Source: Rhizobium sp. BK196 (GTDB taxonomy: Bacteria > Pseudomonadota > Alphaproteobacteria > Rhizobiales > Rhizobiaceae). From it: a stretch of 64,000 bases of DNA. The translations under genes and the position numbers were made by a program. Below, one piece after another: positions 53,924 to 62,925 of the stretch. How positions within the stretch are numbered: position 1 is the first letter of the stretch; every line of letters begins with the position of its first letter. Below the pieces are notes generated by a model, which was not told the origin of the DNA, made no database searches, and saw nothing but the letters and a program-made list of their open reading frames with translations. The stretch lies in NCBI RefSeq assembly GCF_014193255.1, contig NZ_JACHZB010000003.1, positions 62,001-126,000 of the forward strand. The letters are read 5' to 3'.

Positions 53924-54421
53924 ATGTCCCTTCCCGATAAAGCCTTTCCCGTTTCCTGGGATCAGTTCCACCGCGATGCGCGAGCGCTTGCCTGGCGGCT
54001 CGCCGGTCTCGGCCAGGAGTTCAAGGCGATCGTCTGTATCACTCGTGGCGGCCTCGTTCCGGCGGCAATCATTTCGCGCGAGTTGAACATCCGTCTCATC
54101 GAAACCGTCTGCATCGCCTCCTATCACGATTACGTCAACCAAGGCGACATGGTACTGCTGAAGGGCATAGCACCCGAGCTCGCAGAAAACGACGGTGAAG
54201 GCGTGCTCGTCGTCGACGACCTCACCGATACCGGCAAGACCGCGGCCCAGGTGCGCGGCATGCTGCCGAAGGCGCATTTCGCCTGCGTCTACGCCAAACC
54301 GAAGGGCGTACCAACGGTCGATACCTTCGTCACCGAAGTCAGCCAGGACACCTGGATCTACTTCCCCTGGGACATGGGCTTCACCTATCAGGAGCCGATC
54401 GCCAAAGGTCCACGCGACTAG
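53924..54421 (+). CDS. gpt: Xanthine phosphoribosyltransferase
   Basis: The 165-residue salvage enzyme converts xanthine (and guanine) with PRPP to nucleotides. The PRPP loop is [14 protein letters not shown]; the N-terminus [19 protein letters not shown] and [21 protein letters not shown] are typical of the Gpt family. The ATG at 53924 fits family length. A strong AT-rich hairpin follows the stop. Confidence 0.93.
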   Translation: MSLPDKAFPVSWDQFHRDARALAWRLAGLGQEFKAIVCITRGGLVPAAIISRELNIRLIETVCIASYHDYVNQGDMVLLKGIAPELAENDGEGVLVVDDLTDTGKTAAQVRGMLPKAHFACVYAKPKGVPTVDTFVTEVSQDTWIYFPWDMGFTYQEPIAKGPRD

Positions 54422-54446
54422 GCATAATTCGGACGCGCATTCGAAA

Positions 54447-54479
54447 GAGCAATTTCCAATTTACAATTGGAAATTGTTC
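54447..54479. terminator. AT-rich 15-bp hairpin after gpt
   Basis: GAGCAATTTCCAATT and AATTGGAAATTGTTC (54447-54461, 54465-54479) pair at 14 of 15 positions around a TAC loop. No T-run directly follows, so it may be a processing or stability hairpin rather than a classic terminator. Confidence 0.6.
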
Positions 54480-54589
54480 CAGATTTCGTCTTCCCGACAG
54501 CTATTTTCTGCCCCCAGCCGGTAACATCCATTTTATTTTATTAGCATAAGGTCAAGCAACTACCGGCCGCAGAAAGATCGGGCATCAAA

Positions 54590-55207
54590 ATGCGGCTGAG
54601 TGGGTTGGGGAAGCTGATGGCACGCTTGGGCAGATTTCAAATGGCAACCGCCTCCGGGTTGGTCGGCTGCCTGTTTCTTTATACTCCTGCGGGGGCTGAG
54701 CCGGCTTATGTCGGCATTGTACGCGAATATGTCGAAAAACTCGTCCGGCCGACGGTCGAAATGCCGCTCGTCGTGAAAGCGATCGAAGAGCAGAATAGCA
54801 AATTCGGCGATGTCAGCGAAATGGATATGCGGGTGCTGGACGAGACCTACCGGGCGGAGGTCGCGCGGGGCGACCTGCAAATGGTCAAGGCACTGATGGC
54901 GAAGTCCGTCTCGCAATACCTCAAGTCGAAGCAGGACGATTCGCAGGGAACGATCCTCGAATTCTTCGTCACCGACTGCCACGGGCTCAATGTCGGCCAG
55001 AGCGGCATCACCACGGATTATTGGCAGGGTGACGAGGACAAGTTTTTGAAAACCTTCTCGCTCGCTTCGCAGGATATCTATATTGGCCGGGCGGAACGCG
55101 ATGAATCAACGCAGCTTCTGGAGACTCAGGCAAGCTTCGTCGTCACCGACGAGAAGGGCATTCCGATCGGCACCGCAACCGTCACGATCGCCATCGACGC
55201 CCTCTAA
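54590..55207 (+). CDS. Exported protein, PDC/Cache-like
   Basis: The 205-residue product has a signal peptide or N-terminal anchor (MATASGLVGCLFLYTPAGA) and a mature domain with TDCHGLNVGQSGITTDYWQGDEDKFLKTF and TQASFVVTDEKGIPIGTATVTI. This resembles a PDC/Cache-like extracytoplasmic sensor fold, but there is no transmembrane exit or signalling domain. It might act as a free periplasmic sensor or binding protein. The start is uncertain; an ATG at 54617 is possible. Confidence 0.72.
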   Translation: MRLSGLGKLMARLGRFQMATASGLVGCLFLYTPAGAEPAYVGIVREYVEKLVRPTVEMPLVVKAIEEQNSKFGDVSEMDMRVLDETYRAEVARGDLQMVKALMAKSVSQYLKSKQDDSQGTILEFFVTDCHGLNVGQSGITTDYWQGDEDKFLKTFSLASQDIYIGRAERDESTQLLETQASFVVTDEKGIPIGTATVTIAIDAL

Positions 55208-55380
55208 ACCGGGCTGACCTCCGTTGCCGAATCGGCATGCGCATTTACGCCGCAAAAGCCATCCTAACTTTTGCCTTAGTCGATTTTTCTAACAATTCGC
55301 CCGTTCCTTCACTAAATCGTCCTCGCAAGCCTTTGTATTTTCAGGTTTACCAGGATTTTCCCCAGTCTCCACAAGGACAT

Positions 55381-55396
55381 CCACAAGATGTTGTGG
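55381..55396. promoter_or_regulatory. NrdR-type box
   Basis: CCACAAGATGTTGTGG has perfect CCACAA/TTGTGG arms and resembles the alphaproteobacterial NrdR repressor box. A half-site CCACAAGG lies 12 bases before it (55369-55376). Confidence 0.6.
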
Positions 55397-55420
55397 TTAG
55401 CAAACGGTTACGTTCCACCC

Positions 55421-55449
55421 CTTGACGGAATCAGCTGTTTCAAACTTAA
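55421..55449 (+). promoter_or_regulatory. Candidate sigma-70 promoter of nrdJ
   Basis: CTTGAC (55421-55426) and ACTTAA (55444-55449) are separated by 17 bases, an acceptable alphaproteobacterial vegetative promoter just downstream of the NrdR-type box. Confidence 0.4.
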
Positions 55450-55789
55450 TGTGTCAGATGTTGCGGCGGCGACTGAACCGGAAGTAACGAGCCCGGTTCT
55501 CCCAGGAAAATTGAACGCAAAGTCAGGGTGTTGTGCCGTCAAAGGCGGTAACGCCCGAGGAGAGTTTTGCGCCTTTTTCCAGCCTCAAAAAACGACATCG
55601 GGGACTGGTAAAAATAAGCTGTTAACACTATATTTAGCGTTTGCAGCCAGCCTCACCACAAGATACAGGAAAATCATCTCCGGATGACAATCCTGTCACA
55701 AGACGGAACGAGCACCGGCTGCACGACGGGACACCGTGTAGCCGGACGGGAATTTTGCGCCCTTTGGGTGCCAACAAGAGGTTAAGGAC

Positions 55790-58700
55790 ATGCGCATCGA
55801 ACGTCGGTTTACGAAGGCTGGTCAAGGCGCCTATGCGGATATCGAATTCCGCAAGGCGACGAGCGAGATCAAGAACCCTGATGGCTCCATCGTCTTCCGC
55901 CTCGAAAACATCGACGTCCCCGCGCAGTTCTCGCAGGTCGCCACCGACGTTCTGGCCCAGAAATATTTCCGCAAGGCCGGCGTTCCTGCCCGCCTGAAGA
56001 AGGTCGAAGAGAACGATGTCCCCTCCTTCCTCTGGCGCTCCGTTGCCGACGACGCAGCGCTGAAGACCCTGCCGAAGGACGAACAGACCGGCTCTGAAAT
56101 CGATGCGCGCCAAGTCTTCGACCGTCTCGCCGGCACCTGGACCTATTGGGGCTGGAAGGGCGGTTACTTTTCTTCGGAAGAAGATGCAGCCGCCTTCAAG
56201 GACGAGCTTGCCTATATGCTCGCCACGCAGCGCGTCGCCCCGAACTCCCCGCAGTGGTTCAACACCGGCCTGCACTGGGCCTACGGCATCGACGGTCCGG
56301 GCCAGGGCCACTTCTATGTCGATCCCTTCACCGGCAAGATCACCAAGTCCAAATCGGCCTACGAACATCCGCAGCCGCATGCCTGCTTCATTCAGTCCGT
56401 TGAGGACGACCTCGTCAACGAAGGCGGCATCATGGACCTCTGGGTGCGGGAAGCGCGCCTCTTCAAATATGGCTCCGGTACCGGCTCCAACTTCTCCATG
56501 CTGCGCGGCGAAGGCGAGAAGCTCTCCGGCGGCGGCCGGTCTTCCGGCCTGATGAGCTTCCTGAAGATCGGCGACCGCGCTGCCGGGGCCATCAAGTCTG
56601 GCGGGACGACGCGGCGTGCGGCCAAGATGGTGGTCGTTGACATCGACCATCCCGATATCGAGGAATATATCAACTGGAAGGTCAAGGAAGAGCAGAAGGT
56701 TGCCGCTCTCGTGACCGGCTCTAAGGTCGTCGCTCAGCATCTGAAGGCGATCATGAAGGCCTGCGTCAATTGCGAAGGCGACAATGGCGATTGCTTCGAT
56801 CCGGCCAAGAACCCGGCGCTGAAGCGCGAAATCCGCGCTGCCAAGAAGGACCAGGTTCCGGAAAACTATGTCCAGCGCGTCATCCAGTTTGCCCGCCAGG
56901 GCTACAAGGACATGGAGTTCAAGACCTACGACACGGACTGGGATTCGGAAGCCTATCTCACCGTCTCGGGCCAGAACTCCAACAACTCCGTCTCGATCAA
57001 GGACGACTTCCTGCGCGCCGTCGAGGAAGATGGCGACTGGAACCTGACCGCCCGCAAGGACGGCCGGGTCATGAAGACGCTGAAGGCCCGCGGCCTCTGG
57101 GAAACGATCTCCTATGCTGCCTGGGCATCGGCCGATCCGGGCATCCACTTCAACACGACGATGAACGACTGGCACACCTCGCCGGCCGGCGGCCCGATCC
57201 GAGGCTCGAACCCGTGCTCAGAATACATGTTCCTCGACGACACGGCCTGCAATCTTGCTTCGCTGAACCTTCTGCAGTTCAAGGACAAGGCCACCAAGCG
57301 CATCAATATCGGCGACTACGAACATGCCGTTCGCCTGTGGACCGTCGTGCTCGAAATCTCGGTCATGATGGCGCAGTTCCCTTCCAAGCGCATCGCGGAA
57401 CTCTCCTATGAATACCGCACGCTCGGCCTCGGCTACGCCAATATCGGCGGCCTGCTGATGTCGACGGGCATCCCCTATGACAGCGCCGAAGGCCGCGCCA
57501 TTGCAGGCTCGCTGACGGCGATCATGACCGGTATCTGCTACGCAACTTCGGCCGAAATGGCTGCCGAACTCGGTCCGTTCCCGAACTACGAGCCGAACCG
57601 CGAACACATGCTGCGCGTCATCCGCAATCACCGCCGCGCCGCCCATGGCGAGAATGCGGGCTACGAGGCTCTCTCGGTCAACCCGGTCGCGCTGATCCAT
57701 CAGGAAAACCCGGACCGGGATCTTGCCGCCCATGCAATGGCTGCCTGGGACAAGGCGCTCGAACTCGGCGAAAAGCATGGCTACCGCAACGCGCAGGTCT
57801 CGGTCATCGCACCGACCGGCACGATCGGCCTCGTCATGGATTGCGACACGACCGGCATCGAGCCTGACTTCGCACTCGTGAAGTTCAAGAAGCTTGCCGG
57901 CGGCGGCTATTTCAAGATCATCAACCGCGCCGTTCCGGATGCGCTGCGCACGCTCGGCTATTCCGAAAGTCAGATCGCCGAGATCGAAGCTTATGCTGTC
58001 GGCCACGGCAACCTCAACCAGGCACCGGCCATCAACCCCTCGACACTGAAGGCCAAGGGGTTCACCGACGAGAAGGTGGAAGCCGTCAATGCGGCTCTGA
58101 AGAGCGCCTTCGACATCAAGTTCGTCTTCAACCAGTGGACGCTCGGCGCCGACTTCCTGAAGACCACCCTGAAGGTCTCCGACGAACAGCTCAGCGACAT
58201 GAGCTTCAGTCTGCTGGAGCATATCGGCTTCTCGAAGAAGGACATCGAGGCTGCCAATATCCACGTCTGCGGTGCGATGACGCTGGAAGGCGCGCCCTTC
58301 CTCAAGAAGGAACACCTGCCGGTCTTCGATTGCGCCAATCCGTGCGGCAAGATCGGCAAGCGCTACCTTTCAGTCGAAAGCCATATCCGCATGATGGCGG
58401 CAGCCCAGCCCTTCATCTCGGGTGCGATCTCGAAGACGATCAACATGCCGAACGAAGCGACCGTCGAGGATTGCAAAAACGCCTATATGCTCTCCTGGAA
58501 GCTCGGCCTGAAGGCGAATGCCCTCTACCGTGACGGCTCCAAGCTGTCGCAGCCGCTCAACGCTTCGCTGATCGAGGACGAGAGCGACGAGGATGCGCTT
58601 GAGGATCTGATCCAGCAGCCGCTCGCTGCCCAAGCCGTGACGGTCACCGAAAAGATCATCGAGAAGGTGATCGAGCGTGTGTCCCGCGAACGCGAGAAGC

Positions 58701-59602
58701 TGCCGAACCGCCGCCAGGGCTACACCCAGAAGGCTGCCGTCGGCGGTCACAAGGTTTACCTCCGCACCGGCGAATTCGGGGATGGCCGGCTCGGCGAAAT
58801 CTTCATCGACATGCACAAGGAAGGGGCTGCCTTCCGCGCGATGATGAACAATTTCGCCATCGCCATCTCGCTCGGCCTGCAATATGGCGTGCCGCTGGAA
58901 GAATATGTGGAGGCCTTCACCTTCACCAAGTTCGAACCGGCCGGCATCGTCATCGGTAACGACGCGATCAAGAATGCCACGTCGATCCTCGACTACGTGT
59001 TCCGCGAACTTGCCGTTTCCTACCTCGGCCGTCACGATCTTGCCCATGTCGATACGTCGGACTTCTCTAACACCGCGCTTGGCAAGGGCATCCAGGAAGG
59101 CAAGACCAACCTGCTCTCCACCGGCTGGACCCGCGGCTATAAGCCGACGCTCGTTTCCGGCACCGGCGGCGAACGCCAGGCCGGCGAACCCAAGGGAGCG
59201 GCAACGGCAGCCCCTGCCCGCGCCTCTTCGACCGGCTCGGTAACCTCATTTGCGGGAGCCGCCGCCCGCAAGCTGGAGCCGACAGTCGCCATCTCCACCT
59301 CCGAAATCGTCGCCTTCAAGCGTGACTATGAAGAGCGCGCCAAGGAGCTGGCAGAAGAGATCGCCGAAGAAGTGCTCGAAGAAGCCGGCAGCGACGCAAC
59401 CGCTCTCTTCTCCGACAAGGCCGCAGCCGACGCTGCAACCGCCAAGACGGAAGCCAAGAAGATGGAAGCCGAACGCCGCGCCCGCTCTATCATGCAGGGC
59501 TATACGGGCAACATGTGCTCCGAGTGCCAGAACTTCACGATGGTGCGCAACGGCACCTGCGAGAAGTGCGACACGTGTGGTGCGACCAGTGGCTGCAGCT
59601 GA
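55790..59602 (+). CDS. nrdJ: Vitamin B12-dependent ribonucleotide reductase (class II)
   Basis: The 1270-residue enzyme reduces ribonucleotides using adenosylcobalamin, so DNA synthesis here depends on B12. Hallmarks are [28 protein letters not shown], the active-site [26 protein letters not shown] (Cys and Glu of N-x-C-x-E) and [23 protein letters not shown]. The C-terminus ends in a four-cysteine zinc-ribbon-like module plus two more cysteines ([20 protein letters not shown], then TCGATSGCS). A disordered linker lies at about 1125-1210. No class I nrdAB is in the window. Confidence 0.97.
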   Translation: MRIERRFTKAGQGAYADIEFRKATSEIKNPDGSIVFRLENIDVPAQFSQVATDVLAQKYFRKAGVPARLKKVEENDVPSFLWRSVADDAALKTLPKDEQTGSEIDARQVFDRLAGTWTYWGWKGGYFSSEEDAAAFKDELAYMLATQRVAPNSPQWFNTGLHWAYGIDGPGQGHFYVDPFTGKITKSKSAYEHPQPHACFIQSVEDDLVNEGGIMDLWVREARLFKYGSGTGSNFSMLRGEGEKLSGGGRSSGLMSFLKIGDRAAGAIKSGGTTRRAAKMVVVDIDHPDIEEYINWKVKEEQKVAALVTGSKVVAQHLKAIMKACVNCEGDNGDCFDPAKNPALKREIRAAKKDQVPENYVQRVIQFARQGYKDMEFKTYDTDWDSEAYLTVSGQNSNNSVSIKDDFLRAVEEDGDWNLTARKDGRVMKTLKARGLWETISYAAWASADPGIHFNTTMNDWHTSPAGGPIRGSNPCSEYMFLDDTACNLASLNLLQFKDKATKRINIGDYEHAVRLWTVVLEISVMMAQFPSKRIAELSYEYRTLGLGYANIGGLLMSTGIPYDSAEGRAIAGSLTAIMTGICYATSAEMAAELGPFPNYEPNREHMLRVIRNHRRAAHGENAGYEALSVNPVALIHQENPDRDLAAHAMAAWDKALELGEKHGYRNAQVSVIAPTGTIGLVMDCDTTGIEPDFALVKFKKLAGGGYFKIINRAVPDALRTLGYSESQIAEIEAYAVGHGNLNQAPAINPSTLKAKGFTDEKVEAVNAALKSAFDIKFVFNQWTLGADFLKTTLKVSDEQLSDMSFSLLEHIGFSKKDIEAANIHVCGAMTLEGAPFLKKEHLPVFDCANPCGKIGKRYLSVESHIRMMAAAQPFISGAISKTINMPNEATVEDCKNAYMLSWKLGLKANALYRDGSKLSQPLNASLIEDESDEDALEDLIQQPLAAQAVTVTEKIIEKVIERVSREREKLPNRRQGYTQKAAVGGHKVYLRTGEFGDGRLGEIFIDMHKEGAAFRAMMNNFAIAISLGLQYGVPLEEYVEAFTFTKFEPAGIVIGNDAIKNATSILDYVFRELAVSYLGRHDLAHVDTSDFSNTALGKGIQEGKTNLLSTGWTRGYKPTLVSGTGGERQAGEPKGAATAAPARASSTGSVTSFAGAAARKLEPTVAISTSEIVAFKRDYEERAKELAEEIAEEVLEEAGSDATALFSDKAAADAATAKTEAKKMEAERRARSIMQGYTGNMCSECQNFTMVRNGTCEKCDTCGATSGCS

Positions 59603-59650
59603 TTCCTTGGGAAATCTTGGCCGCCGTCACTCGTTTGAAGCGCGGCCATT

Positions 59651-59708
59651 GAAGTGAGCTAGAAATTGAAGTGGCCGGATCGGAATGGTCCGGCCATTTT
59701 CATATCGG
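59651..59708. repeat. 58-bp terminator repeat, copy 1 (after nrdJ)
   Basis: Fifty-two of 58 bases match copy 2 at 60758-60815 in the same orientation. The repeat begins GAAGTGAGCTAGAAAT and contains a hairpin (TGGCCGGA...TCCGGCCA) followed by TTTTCAT, so it acts as the nrdJ terminator on the plus strand. Confidence 0.8.
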
Positions 59709-59899
59709 TGTCGCGCCCACTCATGCGGGTGATGGTTTTCCTTGAATAATCCGGAGAAATCATCTTCCGCGCAAAGCAGACCGCGCCCGATGGATGTGCA
59801 ATGCGCAAGCGGATGATGCCCACAGGCTAGAGTCCGGCGACCGAATGGCGGGCAGTGAAGGGAGAATTCATCCTGCACTGGTCCGGCATTGCCAAACGA

Positions 59900-60625
59900 T
59901 CAGACATGCGCTTCGCCATGGGGAAAATCACCGTCATCCAACTTGCGGCGCAGGGTGCCGTAGAGAATGAGGGCATAGAAGACAACCACGGTCGTGATCA
60001 CCGGCCAGCCGGGAATCGGTCCGAGTGCCGCATTGTCGACAATATAGCTCCACGAATGTGCCAGCTCTTGCGGCGCACCTTCCGCTTGCAGCTTTGGCGT
60101 CGAGATCTTCAAGATCCATGCCATCAGCAGGATCGCATACATCCAGCAATAATTCCGCCGCAGCCGTCGCTGCATAGCCTCGAAATAGCCGAGGAGAAGC
60201 CGCGGTGCACGCAGGCTCTTGGCAATCGATAGGGCCCAATCGGGATTGAGCTCGGCTTCGGGCATCAAAATCTGCGCAAAGTAGCTGCGCTCCATTTGCC
60301 GCACCCGCGCCCGATAAACATCGAAGAAGCGATAACGTCGCGCCTCGATCATCAGCAGCAATGTGATCAGCAACATGCCGAACAACAACACGCCATGATG
60401 GGACGTTGGTGTCGACAAGGACACGGAGAGCAGCGCCGCCACGACGGTGATCGCCCAGTTCGACGTCCGGTCAATGCGGTCCCGCCAACTGGTCATCCGC
60501 GCGAGCTCGCCGCGGTAATAATGGTTCAGCGTGTTGGTGATTTCCCCCGTCGTCGTGGGGAGCGGCGGCCGTTTAGGCGCCGTGGCGCTATCCAGAAGAT
60601 GGGATGTCGTTAGCTCGGTGGCCAT
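59900..60625 (-). CDS. DUF2270 family membrane protein
   Basis: The 241-residue product has the DUF2270 pattern: TLNHYYRGELARMTSWRDRIDRTSNWAITVVAALLSVSLS, GVLLFGMLLITLLLMIEARRYRFFDVYRARVRQMERSYFA, and a C-terminal membrane pair (NYCWMYAILLMAWILKIS, WPVITTVVVFYALILYGTL). About four membrane spans are expected. The ATG at 60625 follows GAGGAGG. Function unknown. It is flanked by two 58-bp direct repeats. Confidence 0.88.
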   Translation of the reverse strand: MATELTTSHLLDSATAPKRPPLPTTTGEITNTLNHYYRGELARMTSWRDRIDRTSNWAITVVAALLSVSLSTPTSHHGVLLFGMLLITLLLMIEARRYRFFDVYRARVRQMERSYFAQILMPEAELNPDWALSIAKSLRAPRLLLGYFEAMQRRLRRNYCWMYAILLMAWILKISTPKLQAEGAPQELAHSWSYIVDNAALGPIPGWPVITTVVVFYALILYGTLRRKLDDGDFPHGEAHV

Positions 60626-60757
60626 CGTTGTTTCCTCCTCGCATTTGCTCTTTCTCGCAACGGTCTTACGGTCCGCCGCTGCTGCGAAGGAATATTTTGC
60701 TCCTTCAACCCAGCCATCGCAAAAGCTATTCAAGGTTTAACAAGCAGCGCGGTTATC

Positions 60758-60815
60758 GAAGTGAGCTAGAAATAGAAATGGCCGGACCCGAAAGGTTCGG
60801 CCATTTTCATATCGG
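60758..60815. repeat. 58-bp terminator repeat, copy 2 (after the aldo-keto reductase)
   Basis: Six differences from copy 1, most of which keep or swap base pairs of the hairpin. Here it lies 58 bases past the stop of the minus-strand aldo-keto reductase, but its T-run is on the plus strand, which suggests the copy was carried here rather than made for that gene. Confidence 0.8.
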
Positions 60816-60872
60816 AATATTGATAGAAGCTATGAGGCTTGGGCCGGATAGGCTCCATCTGGTCCAGGAGGA

Positions 60873-61862
60873 TCAGAAACGCCGCGGCGCTTCCGGCTTG
60901 TTGCCGACGATGCTGTCGATCCGCTCCATTACGTCGGCCGTCACCTTGCTCTTGTGCGAGAGAGCCGCGAGATTGTCCTGCAGCTGGCTTGCGCGCGATG
61001 CGCCGAGGATGACGGTCGAGACGTTCTTGTTGGCGAGGCACCAGAGAAGCGCGAGATGGGTTATCGAGAGGCCGATCTCGTCAGAGAGCTTTGCAAGCTG
61101 GCGAACCTGTTCGAGCTGGGTGCGGCCGGCGTCGGTGGACCATTTTTCCTTCAGCCATTCATAGCCGGGCAGGTTCATGCGGCTGTCGGCGGGTATGCCG
61201 TCATTGTATTTGCCGGTCAGAACGCCCGAGGCAAGCGGCGACCAAATCGTGGTACCGAGGCCGATGAGGTCGTAGAGCGGCAGGTAGTCGGCTTCGACCT
61301 TCTGGCGTTCGAAGATGTTGTATTGCGGCTGTTCCATGGTCGGCGGCGTGATGCGGAGATCGCGGGCGACGGCATAGGCTTCCGTCAATTGCTGCGCGGA
61401 CCATTCCGACGTTCCCCAATAGAGCACCTTGCCCTGGGCAACGAGATGGTGCATTGCGCGGACCGTTTCCTCGATCGGCGTATCGATATCCGGACGGTGG
61501 CAGAAGTAGAGGTCGAGATAGTCGACTTGGAGCCGCTTGAGCGCTGCGTGGCAGGCATCCGTCACATGCTTGCGCGACAGGCCGCGCTGTGTCGGCTTCG
61601 GGCCGCCCCAAAATACTTTGCTGGAAACGACATAGCTGTCGCGGCTCCAAGCAAGCGACTTCAGCGCTTCGCCCATGACGATTTCGGATTTGCCGCTTTC
61701 GTATCCTTCCGCATTATCGAAGAAGTTTATCCCATTGTCATAGGCGAGCTTCATGAGGTCGACGGCATCGCCGCCATTGACCTGCTTCCCGAACGTGACC
61801 CACGATCCGAAGGAGAACTCGCTCACTTTCAGACCCGACTTCCCTAGACGACGATATTCCAT
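60873..61862 (-). CDS. Aldo-keto reductase (AKR6/YghZ-like)
   Basis: The 329-residue TIM-barrel enzyme starts MEYRRLGKSGLKVSEFSFGSWVTFG, as in potassium-channel beta-subunit-like reductases. The catalytic residues are visible: Asp/Tyr in NFFDNAEGYESGKSE, Lys in VSSKVFWGG and His in LDLYFCHRPD. It reduces aldehydes or ketones with NADPH; the physiological substrate is not known. The first of two adjacent Met codons (61865) could also be used. Confidence 0.93.
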   Translation of the reverse strand: MEYRRLGKSGLKVSEFSFGSWVTFGKQVNGGDAVDLMKLAYDNGINFFDNAEGYESGKSEIVMGEALKSLAWSRDSYVVSSKVFWGGPKPTQRGLSRKHVTDACHAALKRLQVDYLDLYFCHRPDIDTPIEETVRAMHHLVAQGKVLYWGTSEWSAQQLTEAYAVARDLRITPPTMEQPQYNIFERQKVEADYLPLYDLIGLGTTIWSPLASGVLTGKYNDGIPADSRMNLPGYEWLKEKWSTDAGRTQLEQVRQLAKLSDEIGLSITHLALLWCLANKNVSTVILGASRASQLQDNLAALSHKSKVTADVMERIDSIVGNKPEAPRRF

Positions 61863-62092
61863 CATGCAGCTCCCATAGGTTATAAAAAATGTGCTGACCC
61901 CTAAAAGGATCGGTTTTTCGCGGTCGAGCGATTAGCGATTTCGGACAATCTACGGCATCGGCGACAATATGGGAGGCTTCGCTTTCATCGGGAGCTACGT
62001 CCTTCATCACCTTGCCGGTCGTGAGCCGCTCTCAAATCCCGCATGAACGTTTGGCTTTTTTCCGTTTGTGCGGCTCACCTCCCCAGCCTCTG

Positions 62093-62284
62093 CTAGTAAC
62101 TGCAAGGGCGATCGTTGCCAAATCCGCCGAGGCACGCCGGTCGGAGCCCAAAGTCAGCGCTTTCGGCTCCATACCCTATCGAACCGGTTTGTATCGAACT
62201 ATCCGAGCTGGTCGTGCAGGACGAAGCGATGATCGCCATGATGACAGCTGAGCCAATGATCAGCAGTTTTCGAAATTGAGACAT
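62093..62284 (-). CDS. Small putative lipoprotein
   Basis: The 63-residue product has a basic N-terminus, a hydrophobic stretch and a lipobox-like cysteine (KLLIIGSAVIMAIIASSC), then a Ser/Thr/Gly-rich mature part with two more cysteines. A GGGGGTAG ribosome site precedes the ATG at 62284; the frame upstream is not supported. Function unknown. Confidence 0.65.
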   Translation of the reverse strand: MSQFRKLLIIGSAVIMAIIASSCTTSSDSSIQTGSIGYGAESADFGLRPACLGGFGNDRPCSY

Positions 62285-62551
62285 TTGATCTACCCCCATA
62301 CCGACAATCGGCGACACCAGAAAGCAGCGCATATCAGCGTCGGCTAAGGAAGTAGGCCGGATCAGAGTTCCGAAAACTGCGCCGTCGATCAAGATTTCGT
62401 CATTTGCGCAGTCTGCTGAGATCGGCCGCTCAGCCTTGAGCTTCTGGCGACTGCGGGGAGGCGGCTGGCGTTTTTTGCAGCATCCAATACAACTTACGAA
62501 AAGTCAGCTCCTGAAACTCAATTGCGACCATCGATTTTCGCCGGGACTTTC

Positions 62552-62920
62552 ATGCAAATTTTCAACGCATTGCGTACCCGCCGCCCGGACTGTGCTGCAG
62601 TCATCGGCTTGGTATTCGGCCCTGACGTCGTGATGGCCTATCTTGGCCGCGGCCTGACGGCGACCGCCTATTTCATCGGCGGCGCCTCGGTGTCCGCAGC
62701 ACTGATCTGGCTGTTTATCAGGCTTTCAGTTCCAGGCGCCTACGCGTCTCTGGTCGTGCTTGCATGGCATTCGTTCGGCGCGGTCCTCGGCTATCGTGTC
62801 GCCGAGGCGCTTCCAAGCAGTACCGTATTTCCGTGGTATTCGCGCTGGTACAACATCATCCTGCTGTTTTCGGCCGCAATTTTTCCTCTGGCGATGCTTG
62901 CCGGACGTTTCGCCTTCTAG
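62552..62920 (+). CDS. Small membrane protein
   Basis: The 122-residue product has about four hydrophobic segments (CAAVIGLVFGPDVVMAYLG, YFIGGASVSAALIWLFIRLS, YASLVVLAWHSFGAVLGY, IILLFSAAIFPLAMLAGRFAF). No family is recognised. The start at 62552 is preferred to an upstream ATG; the ribosome site is weak. It is convergent with the dihydroxyacetone kinase gene, five bases apart. Confidence 0.7.
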   Translation: MQIFNALRTRRPDCAAVIGLVFGPDVVMAYLGRGLTATAYFIGGASVSAALIWLFIRLSVPGAYASLVVLAWHSFGAVLGYRVAEALPSSTVFPWYSRWYNIILLFSAAIFPLAMLAGRFAF

Positions 62921-62925
62921 CGCCA

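Larger units (their letters stand above)
55208..55789. other. 582-bp leader and promoter region of nrdJ
   Basis: This long stretch carries a NrdR-type palindrome and a candidate promoter, then about 340 bases of untranslated leader. A 99-codon frame at 55388-55687 has no ribosome site and is not supported. I looked for a cobalamin riboswitch and found only weak resemblance. Confidence 0.5.

Noticed and set aside
55440..55680. Cobalamin riboswitch upstream of nrdJ
   Set aside because: Fragments such as CGACTGAACCGGAAG and AGTCAGGGTGTTGTGCC vaguely resemble conserved segments, but order and pairing do not fit the B12-box architecture. A covariance-model scan would decide.
55388..55687. 99-codon open frame before nrdJ
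   Set aside because: No ribosome site, composition unlike a protein, and it overlaps the NrdR-type box and promoter candidate.
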